Shown: positions 25,616 through 35,016, counted from the stretch's first letter. The stretch: 64,000 bases of DNA from Mesorhizobium sp. M7A.F.Ca.US.006.01.1.1 (GCF_003997935.1 NZ_RZQL01000001.1:39066-103065), one strand, 5' to 3'. Notes: generated by a model from the letters alone, not told the origin. Numbers and translations are program-made.

Positions 25616-27211
25616 ATGGCAACCGCAACCCTGACAGCAGGAGCACCGCCGGCGGGGCCGGCTGTGCCTGACACCATCTCGACGCGGCGCGTCATCGCCT
25701 TCCTGGCGATGGTGTTCGGCATGTTCATGGCCATCCTCGACATCCAGATCGTCTCCGCCTCCCTGTCGGAGATCCAGGCCGGCCTGAGCGCCAGCTCCGA
25801 CGAAATCCCGTGGGTGCAGACCGCCTATCTGATCGCCGAAGTGGTGATGATCCCGCTGTCGGGCTTCCTCAGCCGGATGCTGTCGACACGCGTGCTGTTC
25901 ACCATCTCGGCGGCGGGCTTCACCGCAGCCAGTGCGCTGGCGGCGACCGCCACCAACATCGACCAGATGATCGTCTACCGCGCCGTGCAGGGCTTCATCG
26001 GCGGCGGCATGATCCCGAGCGTCTTCGCCGCCGCCTTTACCATCTTCCCGCCCTCCCGCCGCGCCGTCGTCTCGCCGATGATCGGCCTCGTGGCGACGCT
26101 GGCGCCGACCATCGGCCCGACCGTCGGCGGCTATATCAGTCATGCCATGTCCTGGCATTGGCTGTTCCTGGTCAATGTCGTGCCCGGCATCCTGGTGACG
26201 ACGGCGGCCTGGACGCTGATCGACTTCGACAAGCCCAACCTCAAGCTGTTCAGCAAGTTCGACTGGTGGGGTCTCGCCGGCATGGCGGCGTTCCTGGGCT
26301 GCATGGAATATGTGCTCGAGGAAGGCCCCAACAATGACTGGCTGCAGGACCAGGGCGTTTTCATCTGCGCCATCGTCATGACCATCGGCGCGGTGCTGTT
26401 CTTCTGGCGCGTGTTCACCGCCGAGGAGCCGATCGTCGATCTGAAGGCCTTCACCAACATCAACTTCGCCTTCGGTTCGCTGTTTTCCTTCGTCATCGGC
26501 ATCGGCCTCTACGGCCTGACCTATCTCTATCCGGTGTTCCTCGGGCGCATCCGCGGCTACGATTCGATGATGATCGGCGAGGCTCTGTTCGTCAGCGGCC
26601 TGGCGATGTTCTTCACCGCGCCGATCTCGGGCATCCTGTCGAACAAGATGGACCCGCGCCTGATGATGATGGTCGGCTTCTTCGGCTTCGCCACCGGCAC
26701 CTGGTGGATGACGCATCTGACCGCCGACTGGGATTTCTATGAGCTGCTCATCCCGCAGATCCTGCGCGGCTGTTCGATGATGCTGTGCATGGTGCCGATC
26801 AACAACATCGCGCTCGGCACGCTGCCGCCCGAGCGGCTGAAGAATGCGTCGGGCCTGTTCAACCTCACCCGCAACCTTGGCGGTGCTGTTGGCCTTGCCC
26901 TGATCAACACCGTGCTGATCGACCGCAACGCCTTCCACTACGCAAGGCTCTCCGAGCATGTGCAATGGGGCAGTGAAGCAGCACAGACCAAGCTGCAGAA
27001 CATGACGCTCAATTTCGAGCAGACCCCTGGCCTCGACGCGACAAGTGCCGCGATCTCCAAGCTGTCGGGCATGGTCCAGCAGCAGGCGGCGCTGCTGTCC
27101 TTCATGGACGTGTTCTTCATGCTGACGGTGCTGTTTGCGACGCTTGGCCTGTTCACCATGCTGATCCGCAAGCCGGCCGCAGCGGGTGGAGGAGGTGGTG
27201 GCGGCCACTGA
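25616..27211 (+). CDS. MFS multidrug exporter, DHA2/EmrB type (second system)
   Basis: A 531-residue, 14-helix drug:proton antiporter. It has FMAILDIQIVSASLSEIQAGLSAS in helix 1, SGFLSRMLSTRVLFTISA (motif A region), GFIGGGMIPSVFAAAF, and the EmrB block GPTVGGYISHAMSWHWLFLVNVVPG. The C-terminus ends in a run of glycines and one His, which is unusual but not disruptive. It is a different lineage from the MFS gene at 18306. GGGGAG lies before the ATG. It ends near a bidirectional terminator shared with msrB. Confidence 0.93.
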   Translation: MATATLTAGAPPAGPAVPDTISTRRVIAFLAMVFGMFMAILDIQIVSASLSEIQAGLSASSDEIPWVQTAYLIAEVVMIPLSGFLSRMLSTRVLFTISAAGFTAASALAATATNIDQMIVYRAVQGFIGGGMIPSVFAAAFTIFPPSRRAVVSPMIGLVATLAPTIGPTVGGYISHAMSWHWLFLVNVVPGILVTTAAWTLIDFDKPNLKLFSKFDWWGLAGMAAFLGCMEYVLEEGPNNDWLQDQGVFICAIVMTIGAVLFFWRVFTAEEPIVDLKAFTNINFAFGSLFSFVIGIGLYGLTYLYPVFLGRIRGYDSMMIGEALFVSGLAMFFTAPISGILSNKMDPRLMMMVGFFGFATGTWWMTHLTADWDFYELLIPQILRGCSMMLCMVPINNIALGTLPPERLKNASGLFNLTRNLGGAVGLALINTVLIDRNAFHYARLSEHVQWGSEAAQTKLQNMTLNFEQTPGLDATSAAISKLSGMVQQQAALLSFMDVFFMLTVLFATLGLFTMLIRKPAAAGGGGGGGH

Positions 27212-27215
27212 TACC

Positions 27216-27275
27216 GGAGCAATTCCAGGAAAAGCGCGTAGCGCTTTCCCTTGGAGGTTGCGACAAAACAAAGAT
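27216..27275. repeat. Intergenic repeat, family 1 (copy A)
   Basis: Starts GGAGCAATTCCAGGAAAAGCGC, contains the palindrome AAAGCGCGTAGCGCTTT and ends TTGCGACAAAACAAAG. Related copies are at 46633, 53427 and 54964. It resembles the short palindromic mosaic elements found between genes in rhizobia. Confidence 0.8.
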
Positions 27276-27331
27276 ACGTGGGCAGCCGTTTCGGGAAGCT
27301 CCTCCAGTCCACGCCCGAAGCTCTGACCGCG

Positions 27332-27364
27332 CAAAAAACTCCGGGCCGCAAGCCCGGGGTTTTT
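27332..27364. terminator. Bidirectional terminator between the MFS exporter gene and msrB
   Basis: The A-tract AAAAAA, the stem CCGGGC/GCCCGG around a short loop, and the T-tract TTTTTT form one symmetrical hairpin. It would terminate both converging transcripts. Confidence 0.88.
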
Positions 27365-27383
27365 TGCATTCCAGTTTATGGTC

Positions 27384-27887
<504 letters not shown>

Positions 27888-28097
27888 GACCAGTTCCTCC
27901 TGTTGTCTCTTTGCCAAACTATACCGCCGCGCGGAAATCAAAAGCCGGTGACGGCGGCCCTCGAACGAACACTCCGCGCCGTCCCACGTCTGCACGTGGA
28001 CGACGCGGAGTGCGCGGGTCAATTGCGGATCACGGGAGCGGGATCGTGCAATCGACGGAGGGCCCTTGCTGCCAGTTCGACGGCAGCAAGCCCCTTG

Positions 28098-28655
28098 TTA
28101 CATCTTCGGCAAAAGAACCTTGTCGATGACGTGGATGACGCCATTGGACTGTTCGACATCGGCGATCGTCACATTGGCGACATTGCCGTTCTCGTCGGTG
28201 ACCGTGACCTTGCCGCCGTCGGCCTTGAGCGACAGCTCGCAGCCGCCGACCGTCTTGACCTTGTGGGTGCCGCCGTCAGCCTTGGCCATCGCGGCGACAT
28301 CCGCCCCCATCGCCTTGGCGCCGATGACATGGCAGGTCAGGATCTTGGTGAGCTTGTCCTTGTTTTCGGGCTTGAGCAGCGTCTCGACCGTGCCGGCCGG
28401 AAGGGCTGCGAAGGCTTCGTTGGTCGGCGCGAACACGGTGAACGGACCGGCGCCCTGCAGTGTCTCGACGAGGCCGGCGGCCTTCACGGCGGCGACCAGC
28501 GTGGTGTGGTCCTTCGAGTTCACGGCGTTCTCGACGATGTTTTTGTTGGCATACATCGCGGCGCCGCCAACCATCGGGTTTTCGGCATGGGCGGCGGTGG
28601 CAAGGGCCGAAACGGCGATCGTACCGGCGAGCAAAAGGGTGGCGTATCTACGCAT
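28098..28655 (-). CDS. Secreted fasciclin (FAS1)-domain protein, second paralogue
   Basis: 185 residues. The signal peptide [19 protein letters not shown] ends AHA before ENPMVGG. The FAS1 domain has [57 protein letters not shown] and [15 protein letters not shown]. It is nearly collinear with the paralogue at 17559, so one arose by duplication. It has extra cysteines (TCHVIG, GGCELS). GAGGAG precedes the ATG. It lies next to the anti-sigma and ECF sigma genes, as fasciclin antigens do in mycobacteria, and carries the same candidate promoter as its paralogue. Confidence 0.92.
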   Translation of the reverse strand: MRRYATLLLAGTIAVSALATAAHAENPMVGGAAMYANKNIVENAVNSKDHTTLVAAVKAAGLVETLQGAGPFTVFAPTNEAFAALPAGTVETLLKPENKDKLTKILTCHVIGAKAMGADVAAMAKADGGTHKVKTVGGCELSLKADGGKVTVTDENGNVANVTIADVEQSNGVIHVIDKVLLPKM

Positions 28656-28705
28656 GATGTCAAACTCCTCGGGTTTTTCTCTTCCCACTTTTGGGGACGC
28701 GAGGA

Positions 28706-28732
28706 GATACGGAACAAAATCGCCCGAGTTTC
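28706..28732 (-). promoter_or_regulatory. Candidate ECF-sigma promoter of the second fasciclin gene
   Basis: Read on the minus strand: GAAACT (28732-28727), 15 bases, CGTATC (28711-28706), about 50 bases before the start codon. It has the same boxes and spacing as upstream of the first fasciclin gene (17473-17499). Confidence 0.45.
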
Positions 28733-28880
28733 AGAAATATCGTGATTTTTGATTTTATCTCCGGCGCCAGAGGGATTTTCTCGAGCAATCGGTCACCGGC
28801 CGACATGCTGTCTATGAGCATGGTCAGTGAAGGATAGACTTATGATAGTCTGTTGTGATTTTTCAGGCGCGTAGAGCCGG

Positions 28881-29609
28881 TCAGATGCTCTTCAGATCGC
28901 CGGCGGCGACCACCGGTCCGGTCGGCTGTCCGGTCGGCGAACCGCCTGACGGCTCGAGGCTGACGGCAAGCACCGCGCCCTGGGCAAGTTTCTGCTGGGC
29001 CGCCGGCGAGACGACGATGTGCGCCGTTGCACCTGCCGGAATGACGCCCATCGAGACCGGCGGGCTCTTGCCCTCGATCATCCACAGCTCGAAGTCCTTG
29101 CCGGAAGCACGCTCACCGGAGACATGCGACAGGCCGACTTCGTGATGCGCGGCGTCGTAGACCGCAAGATATCTGACGTCGCTGCCTTCGGCGGCCAGCG
29201 AAGCGACGAGGCGCGCCTGCGGCTGCTCGACCGGCGGGTTGAGGACTGGCACGGCGATGTAAATCGCCAGTGCCGCAACCGCGGCCGCGGCAAGACCGCG
29301 CCAGAAGGCGAGGCTGGACCACAGGCCGCCACGCGATTCGGCGGGCGTGGTCACGGCGGCAGCGTTCGCGAACAGGCGGCGGTCGACTGCGGTCTTCACC
29401 GAAACCGGCGGCTCGACTTCCCGATAGGCGGCGGCAAGCGGTGAGAGACTGACCTCCCAGCCCTCGACAAGACGAGCGAAAACCGTATCCGCATCGATGC
29501 GGCGGGAGACGATCTGGCGTTCGTCGGCATCGAGCACGCCGAGAACGTATTCGGCGGCGAGCAGGTCGTCGCCTCCACGTTCCGGTCCTGTGTCTTCTGC
29601 TAGCGTCAT
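28881..29609 (-). CDS. Anti-sigma factor, RskA type
   Basis: 242 residues. The N-terminal cytoplasmic part (about 90 residues) has the AEYVLGVLDADERQ motif of zinc-free anti-sigma domains. One membrane helix follows (FWRGLAAAAVAALAIYIAVPVL) and then an extracytoplasmic RskA domain with FELWMIEGKSPPVSMGVI and VLAVSLEPSGGSPTGQPTGPVVAAG, the signature of this family. It would hold the ECF sigma factor at the membrane and release it by regulated proteolysis. Its ATG overlaps the sigma-gene stop (ATGA), with GGAAAG before it. In-frame starts up to 45 bases upstream were rejected. Confidence 0.92.
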   Translation of the reverse strand: MTLAEDTGPERGGDDLLAAEYVLGVLDADERQIVSRRIDADTVFARLVEGWEVSLSPLAAAYREVEPPVSVKTAVDRRLFANAAAVTTPAESRGGLWSSLAFWRGLAAAAVAALAIYIAVPVLNPPVEQPQARLVASLAAEGSDVRYLAVYDAAHHEVGLSHVSGERASGKDFELWMIEGKSPPVSMGVIPAGATAHIVVSPAAQQKLAQGAVLAVSLEPSGGSPTGQPTGPVVAAGDLKSI

Positions 29610-30145
29610 CTTTCCAGACATTCTCTGAGTTTCAACAGGCTGCGGCGCAGCCATGTACGCATCGTGTTCAGCGGCACGCCATGGCGCTCCGCCAGTTCGG
29701 CATAGCTCTCGCCCTTGAGATAGGCGCCCCGGACGGCGGCTGCCCGGTCCTTCTCCAACTCATCGAGACAATGGTGGATACGTTCGGATTCGTCGCCCGC
29801 CACCGCCATCGCTTCAGGCCCCGGCGCCGGATCGGCCACGTCGAGCGCGGCATCGATGTCTGCGGCAGGCTTGCGCCGCGCCCTGATGCGATCGATCGCA
29901 TGGTTGCGCGCTATCGCCACCAGCCAGGAGATCGGGCTTAGATCGGAGACCGCAAAACGATCCGCCTTCGTCCATATCTTGACGAAGACTTCCTGTAGCG
30001 CTTCTTCCGCATCTCCCCGGTCGTTCAATACACGAAGACAGACGCCAAAAAGTTTCGCGCTGGTCTGCCGGTAAAGCAGATCGAACGCGGCCCGATCCTT
30101 CATCGAAGTCCGGACGATCAGCTTGGTGATGTCCTGCGGCGTCAT
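29606..30145 (-). CDS. ECF RNA polymerase sigma factor, SigK-like
   Basis: 179 residues. Region 2 reads FDLLYRQTSAKLFGVCLRVL and DAEEALQEVFVKIW with PISWLVAIARNHAIDRIR. Region 4 is YLKGESYAELAERHGVPLNTMRTWLRRSLLKLRECL with its helix-turn-helix. Coupling with an RskA-type anti-sigma gene and an adjacent fasciclin gene resembles mycobacterial SigK. The ATG at 30145 was chosen; a TTG at 30208 in the same frame would add an unlikely extension. It is divergent from the amidase gene. I did not find the GAAACT/CGT motif upstream of it. Confidence 0.92.
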   Translation of the reverse strand: MTPQDITKLIVRTSMKDRAAFDLLYRQTSAKLFGVCLRVLNDRGDAEEALQEVFVKIWTKADRFAVSDLSPISWLVAIARNHAIDRIRARRKPAADIDAALDVADPAPGPEAMAVAGDESERIHHCLDELEKDRAAAVRGAYLKGESYAELAERHGVPLNTMRTWLRRSLLKLRECLER

Positions 30146-30163
30146 CTGCGGCAAGTTAGGCGA

Positions 30164-30180
30164 TTGCAATGTATTTGCAA
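30164..30180. promoter_or_regulatory. Palindrome upstream of the sigma gene
   Basis: TTGCAA, 5 bases (TGTAT), TTGCAA. A perfect dyad whose arms are also self-complementary, 19 bases before the sigma-factor start. A regulator site is possible; the binder is unknown. Confidence 0.3.
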
Positions 30181-30294
30181 CGGCGGAAATAACCTTGTGC
30201 ACGCCCAAGCCTTGCGTGTCGCCAACCCGGATCTATCCCTCGATTGCCAATGAAGTCGCCACTGGCTAGCTTGCTGGCGGTGATGGGGGCGGGC

Positions 30295-31794
30295 ATGTCG
30301 GTTGAACATACACTGTGGGCGCAAGACGCGACCGGTCTCGCCGATCTGGTCCACAAGGGCGAGGTTTCGGCCGTCGAGCTGACCGACGCCGCGATTGCCC
30401 GCGCCGAGGCCACCCGTCCCGACATCAATGCCACGGCCGAACCGCTCTACGATGCCGCGCGGGCCCGCGCCAAGACCGTCGACCCTTCGCTGCCGCTGGC
30501 CGGTGTTCCCTTCGCCATCAAGGATCTCGGCATCGCCATCAGGGGCGTGCCGACGCATGGCGGCAGCCGCATTCCGGCATGGCTGGCCGATGTCAATTCG
30601 GTGCTGACCGACCGCTACATCGCTGCCGGACTTATCCCGATCGTCACCTCGACATCGCCGGAGCACGGGCTTCGATTGATGACCGAATCCAGGGCCTTCG
30701 GCATCACCCGCAATCCGTGGAACACCGGTCACACCAGCGGCGGCTCGTCGGGTGGTGCGGCTGCACTGGTCGCAGCCGGCGTAGTGCCGGTGGCACATGC
30801 CTCCGATGGCGGCGGCTCGATCCGCGTGCCTGCCGCCTGCACCGGGCTTGTCGGCCTGAAGACGTCGCGCGGCCGCACACCGCTGACGCCGCTGGTGAGC
30901 GAAAGCTGGTACGGCATGGTCGTCGACCATGCGCTCACCCGTTCGGTGCGTGATTGCGCGCTGCTGCTCGACCTCACCCATGGGTCCGATCCTCTGTCGC
31001 CCTATGCCGCGCCGCCGCCGAAGGGCACGTTCGCGGCCGCTGCCGCGCGCGATCCCGGCAAGCTCAGCCTGGCCGTGTACCGCAAATCCCCGCTTGGCCT
31101 GCCGATCTCGGACGAGACGCTCAAGGCGCTCGACACGGCGATGGCGCTTGCCCGCGAGGGCGGCCACACGGTCGAGGAGATCGACCTGCCCTTTATCGGC
31201 CGCGATTTCTTCGCCGATTTCTGCAGGACGGTTGCCTCCGCCGTCGCCGGCACGATGCGCGCGGAAGCGCTGCGCGTCGGCCGTTCCGTTACGGGTGACA
31301 TCGAGCGGGCGACGCGGGTGCTCGCCCGCTTCGGCGAAATAGTGTCGGCCGGCGAGACCTATGCCGACCTGCAGCGGCTGCATGCCGCCTCGCGGCAGCT
31401 GATTTCGGAGACCGCGCAGTATGATGCCGTGCTGATGCCGGTCATTGCCCACCCGCCGCTCGCCTGCGGCGCCATGGATCCGAAAGGCGCCGACGAGCTC
31501 ATCGAGAACCTGCTCGACAAGCTTCACCTGACACCCTTGCTGAAGCTGAAGCCGTTCTTCGGCCAGCTGATGGACAAGAGCCTCTGGTTCACCCATTGGC
31601 CGGCGATCCAGAATGTCAGCGGCCAGCCGTCGATCGCGCTGCCGGTCCATGTCACCGACGCCGGCCTGCCGATCGGCATCCAGGCGGCCGGCCGTCCGGG
31701 CGACGAGGAGACGCTTTTGTCGCTCGCCGCGCAGATGGAGAAGATCTCGGGTTGGCTGGACCGCAGGGCGCCGCTGATGGTGCCGACACGATGA
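30295..31794 (+). CDS. Amidase (amidase signature family)
   Basis: 499 residues with the Ser-cisSer-Lys triad of the family. The Lys is in PFAIKDLGIAI, and the glycine/serine-rich motif GHTSGGSSGGAAALVAAGVVP is followed by SDGGGSIRVPAACTGLVGLKTSRGR. It hydrolyses an amide to acid and ammonia. The substrate is not predictable, and it is not GatA because no gatB/gatC lie nearby. The ATG at 30295 gives the usual start (WAQDATGLADLV). An ATG at 30250 would add a hydrophobic stretch that could be a leader. It is divergent from the sigma-factor gene. Confidence 0.88.
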   Translation: MSVEHTLWAQDATGLADLVHKGEVSAVELTDAAIARAEATRPDINATAEPLYDAARARAKTVDPSLPLAGVPFAIKDLGIAIRGVPTHGGSRIPAWLADVNSVLTDRYIAAGLIPIVTSTSPEHGLRLMTESRAFGITRNPWNTGHTSGGSSGGAAALVAAGVVPVAHASDGGGSIRVPAACTGLVGLKTSRGRTPLTPLVSESWYGMVVDHALTRSVRDCALLLDLTHGSDPLSPYAAPPPKGTFAAAAARDPGKLSLAVYRKSPLGLPISDETLKALDTAMALAREGGHTVEEIDLPFIGRDFFADFCRTVASAVAGTMRAEALRVGRSVTGDIERATRVLARFGEIVSAGETYADLQRLHAASRQLISETAQYDAVLMPVIAHPPLACGAMDPKGADELIENLLDKLHLTPLLKLKPFFGQLMDKSLWFTHWPAIQNVSGQPSIALPVHVTDAGLPIGIQAAGRPGDEETLLSLAAQMEKISGWLDRRAPLMVPTR

Positions 31795-31878
31795 CGAGGT
31801 CGTGAAGCGCTTGAATATGACAGCAAAGCCATTTGCGGGCGGCGCCAATTCCCGCTAAGACGCCGCCGTCCTTACCTG

Positions 31879-31930
31879 ATGCATGTCGCCCAAAAGGGTC
31901 CAGGGGTTTTGGGACAACGACGTGCTTAAA
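31879..31930. repeat. Intergenic repeat, family 2 (copy 1)
   Basis: Starts GATGCATGTCGCCCAAAA and ends TTTTGGGACAACGACGTGC. The ends are complementary and form a hairpin. A second copy in reverse orientation lies at 54298-54347. It sits in the leader of argB. Confidence 0.8.
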
Positions 31931-31953
31931 ATAAAAAGCCGGGAACCAAGCCG

Positions 31954-32847
31954 ATGACGGAAATAACCGCCACCGCCGAAATGCAGGCAGCCCTGTTGTC
32001 GCGGGCGCTGCCCTACATGCAGCGCTACGAGCACAAGACGGTCGTGGTGAAATATGGCGGCCATGCCATGGGCGACATCGAGCTCGGCAAGGCCTTCGCG
32101 CGCGACATCGCGCTGCTCAAGCAGTCCGGCGTCAACCCGATCGTCGTCCATGGCGGCGGCCCGCAGATCGGCGCCATGCTGGCCAAGATGGGCATCGAAT
32201 CGAAGTTCGAGGGCGGCCTGCGCGTCACCGACCAGAAGACGGTCGAGATCGTCGAAATGGTGCTGGCCGGTTCGATCAACAAGGAGATCGTCGCGCTGAT
32301 CAACGCCGAGGGCGAATGGGCGATCGGTCTCTGCGGCAAGGACGGCAACATGGTTTTCGCCGAAAAGGCTCGCAAGACCATGATCGACCCGGACTCCAAC
32401 ATCGAGCGCGTGCTCGATCTCGGCTTCGTCGGCGAGCCGGTCGAGGTCGACCGCACCTTGCTCGATCTTCTGGCACGCTCCGAAATGATTCCGGTGCTGG
32501 CGCCGGTGGCGCCAGGCCGCGACGGCCACACCTACAACATCAATGCCGACACCTTCGCCGGCGCCATTGCCGGCGCCTGCCAGGCGACGCGCCTGCTGTT
32601 CCTCACCGACGTGCCGGGTGTGCTCGACAAGAACAAGAAGCTGATCGACGAACTGACCGTGGCCGAGGCCAAGGCGCTGATCAAGGACGGCACGGTCTCG
32701 GGCGGCATGATCCCCAAGGTCGAGACCTGCATCGAAGCGATCGAACGCGGTGTCGAAGGCGTCGTCATCCTCAACGGCAAGACGCCGCATGCCGTGCTGT
32801 TGGAACTGTTCACCGAGCACGGTGCCGGCACGCTGATCGTGCCTTGA
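31954..32847 (+). CDS. argB: Acetylglutamate kinase
   Basis: Second step of arginine synthesis: phosphorylation of N-acetylglutamate. 297 residues of the amino-acid kinase fold. It has [11 protein letters not shown] at the ATP site, [20 protein letters not shown], the substrate site [41 protein letters not shown] and [19 protein letters not shown]. The N-terminal helix before the kinase core ([21 protein letters not shown]) is characteristic of arginine-sensitive, hexameric NAGK. Its family neighbour engB lies 8.4 kb upstream. It converges with the BchE-like gene, 8 bases apart. Confidence 0.97.
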   Translation: MTEITATAEMQAALLSRALPYMQRYEHKTVVVKYGGHAMGDIELGKAFARDIALLKQSGVNPIVVHGGGPQIGAMLAKMGIESKFEGGLRVTDQKTVEIVEMVLAGSINKEIVALINAEGEWAIGLCGKDGNMVFAEKARKTMIDPDSNIERVLDLGFVGEPVEVDRTLLDLLARSEMIPVLAPVAPGRDGHTYNINADTFAGAIAGACQATRLLFLTDVPGVLDKNKKLIDELTVAEAKALIKDGTVSGGMIPKVETCIEAIERGVEGVVILNGKTPHAVLLELFTEHGAGTLIVP

Positions 32848-32855
32848 TGGGCTCG

Positions 32856-34424
32856 TCAGCCGGCTAACTTTTTCGCCTCGGAATCTTCAATATTGCCGAT
32901 GATGGGAATGGCGGGCTTTCTGGCGGGGCGTCGAACGGACATCGATTCCTCCTCGGCGTCCTGCGGCGCGCCCCAGAATTCGGCCAGCGTCGGGCCGTCC
33001 TTCACCCTGATGTCGCGGACCAGAAAGCCCCAGACCTCGCGGAACCAGACCCGGCGGCCCATCTGCGTGTACCAGCGCATCGAATGGCGCTGCTCGGGAT
33101 CCTTGTGGAACAGGATGCGGGCCAGCGCCTTCGGCCGTGATTGCACCGCCAGCTCGATCAGTTTGACGCTGAAGAACAGCATCCAGGGTTTTAGCCGGGT
33201 CATTTGCAGCACCTGGTGCTTGTAGTCCCACAGGCGCGCATCCTGCTGGATCACCTTGCGATCCCGCGCGATGCGGAAGAACGGCGTCCAGCGATGCGGC
33301 GTCACATAAAGCGCCTGGATCTGGTCCGGGTCGTAGGCGATGAGCTGGCGAAAGCCGCGCCACAGGTCGCGAAACCCTTCGTCCTCGAAGCCGGCCACCC
33401 AGGTCGCCATCGACAGGATGCCGTTGAGGCGCAGCAGCCTTATCGCCTCGCGGTCGGATGAGATGCTGCCGCCCTTGCGGATCAATTGCAGCGTCTGCTC
33501 GTCGGTGTTTTCCATGCCGAGCAGCCAGCGGATGACACCGGCCTTGCGGTAGAGATGCAGGATGTCGGCATCGCGCACGATGTCGTCGGCACGGGTCGAA
33601 CCGACGATCAGCACCGGCACGTTCTCGGCGATAAGGGCGTCGAGGAAGGCACGCCAGGCCTTCTTCGAGACCGTCGGATTCTCGTCGGCGAGATTGATCA
33701 GCTCGATGCCGTGCTCGCGGTGCAGCCAGGCGATCTCCCTGGCGAATTTCACCGGATCGCGATGCCGCCAGCGGGTCCAGAAGCCGCGCTGGCCGCAATA
33801 GTTGCACAGATGCGGGCAGCCGCGCGAAAACTGCATGACCACGGCGCGCTTGCCGCCCCAGTAGCTGTAACTGGTATGGTCGATCAGCTCCCAGCCGACG
33901 CGGTAGGCGTCGAGCTCGGCAATGGTCATGGCCGCCTGTGTGGCGACGGGACGGCTGAGATCGTCGCGATAGGCAATGCCGGCCACGCTCGCCGGCGGCT
34001 GGCGCATTTCCACCGCCTCGACCAGCGCCACGACGGTCGCTTCTCCCTCGCCGCGCACGATGAAGTCGAAGGCATCGGTGGCGGCCAGGATGTCGCGCCA
34101 ATGATAGGTCGGGAAAACGCCGCCATAGACGATGATGGTCGCCGGCTCCCGCTGCTTGATCTGCTCAGCGATCAGCAAGGCGGTCGGGTGCGCCGAGGTC
34201 GAGCCGGAATGGCCGATCAGGACGAAGTCGGGGTGGTCCTCCAGTGCGTTGCGTACGACGTCATCGAGCGGCATCGGCCCAAACTCGGCGTCGACGAGCC
34301 GCACCTGATGGCCGGCATCGATCAGCGGTCCGCCGATCGCCAGCAGACCGAGCGGCGGCAGGTGATCGTCGGGCACGCGGCTGCCGATGGCGGTGTGCGG
34401 CGGATTGATCAGGACGATTTTCAT
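32856..34424 (-). CDS. B12-binding radical SAM protein, full-length BchE-like
   Basis: 522 residues. An N-terminal cobalamin-binding domain starts MKIVLINPPHTAIGSRVPDDH and continues LPPLGLLAIGGPLIDAGH. The radical-SAM cluster is Cys203, Cys207 and Cys210 in SRGCPHLCNYCGQRGF. The body (VGSTRADDIVRDADILHLY, LYVTPHRWTPFF, DGPTLAEFWG) follows anaerobic Mg-protoporphyrin IX monomethyl ester cyclase from end to end as I remember it. That enzyme makes the chlorophyll E-ring. No other photosynthesis gene is visible, so the real substrate here is open. AGAGG precedes the ATG at 34424. Confidence 0.88.
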   Translation of the reverse strand: MKIVLINPPHTAIGSRVPDDHLPPLGLLAIGGPLIDAGHQVRLVDAEFGPMPLDDVVRNALEDHPDFVLIGHSGSTSAHPTALLIAEQIKQREPATIIVYGGVFPTYHWRDILAATDAFDFIVRGEGEATVVALVEAVEMRQPPASVAGIAYRDDLSRPVATQAAMTIAELDAYRVGWELIDHTSYSYWGGKRAVVMQFSRGCPHLCNYCGQRGFWTRWRHRDPVKFAREIAWLHREHGIELINLADENPTVSKKAWRAFLDALIAENVPVLIVGSTRADDIVRDADILHLYRKAGVIRWLLGMENTDEQTLQLIRKGGSISSDREAIRLLRLNGILSMATWVAGFEDEGFRDLWRGFRQLIAYDPDQIQALYVTPHRWTPFFRIARDRKVIQQDARLWDYKHQVLQMTRLKPWMLFFSVKLIELAVQSRPKALARILFHKDPEQRHSMRWYTQMGRRVWFREVWGFLVRDIRVKDGPTLAEFWGAPQDAEEESMSVRRPARKPAIPIIGNIEDSEAKKLAG

Positions 34425-34539
34425 GGCGGACCTCTGGGCGGTTGGTCCGCGCAAGCTGGCCGGCGATGTGGACACGCGCTTGGCCCGTTTCAGCAGTTTG
34501 CGTGCAGCTTTTCCCCAAGGAGTGCGAAGAGAGGCATTG

Positions 34540-35016
34540 TCATCGCCTGAGATGCCCGAGCGGCACATGGCCCGGCCCCTTGATGTTCTGCAGCACCAAC
34601 TGCGTGTGGACGTCGCGCACGCCGTCGAGCCGCATCAGCCGGTGCATGACGAAGGCGTTGAGTTCGTCGACCGACGGCACCATGACATGCAGCAGAAAGT
34701 CATGGTCGCCAGTCATCGTCCAGCACGAGGACACCTCGTCCATGCGCTGCACGGCGGCGATGAAGCTTTCGGGCGAGCCGTCGCTGTGGCTGACCAGGCG
34801 CACCTGGATGAACACCTCGACCATCAGGCCGACCGCGCGGCGGCTGATCACCGCGGCAAATCCCTTGATGATGCCGGCCTCCTGCAGCGCCTCGAAGCGC
34901 CGCGCGCACGGCGTCGTCGACAGGCCGATCTCTTGCGCCAGTTCGGAAACCGGCTTGCGCCCGTCGCGCTGCAGGACTTCGAGCATCTTGATCTCGAAAT
35001 CGTCGAATTGAGGCAT
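34540..35016 (-). CDS. Lrp/AsnC-family transcriptional regulator
   Basis: 158 residues. The helix-turn-helix lies in the first 60 (KMLEVLQRDGRKPVSELAQEIGLSTTPCARRFEALQEAGII). The RAM ligand domain follows, with VEVFIQVRL, MTGDHDFLLHVMV and VRDVHTQLVLQNIKG. It is divergent from phenylalanine 4-hydroxylase, with 139 bases between starts, and very probably controls it in response to an aromatic amino acid, as in other proteobacteria. The ATG at 35016 was chosen with GGAG before it; a GTG at 35022 is possible. Confidence 0.93.
   Translation of the reverse strand: MPQFDDFEIKMLEVLQRDGRKPVSELAQEIGLSTTPCARRFEALQEAGIIKGFAAVISRRAVGLMVEVFIQVRLVSHSDGSPESFIAAVQRMDEVSSCWTMTGDHDFLLHVMVPSVDELNAFVMHRLMRLDGVRDVHTQLVLQNIKGPGHVPLGHLRR

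Noticed and set aside
25532..27334. A 600-codon minus-strand open frame
   Set aside because: Antisense shadow of the second MFS exporter. It consists of charged low-complexity sequence without a start signal.
29606..30300. Search for the mycobacterial SigK-type or the GAAACT/CGT motif upstream of the sigma gene
   Set aside because: No convincing match on either strand, so autoregulation by the same promoter type is not claimed.
30142..31848. A 568-codon minus-strand open frame overlapping the amidase gene
   Set aside because: The amidase strand has the full Ser-Ser-Lys signature. The minus frame is Arg/Gly-rich without motifs.
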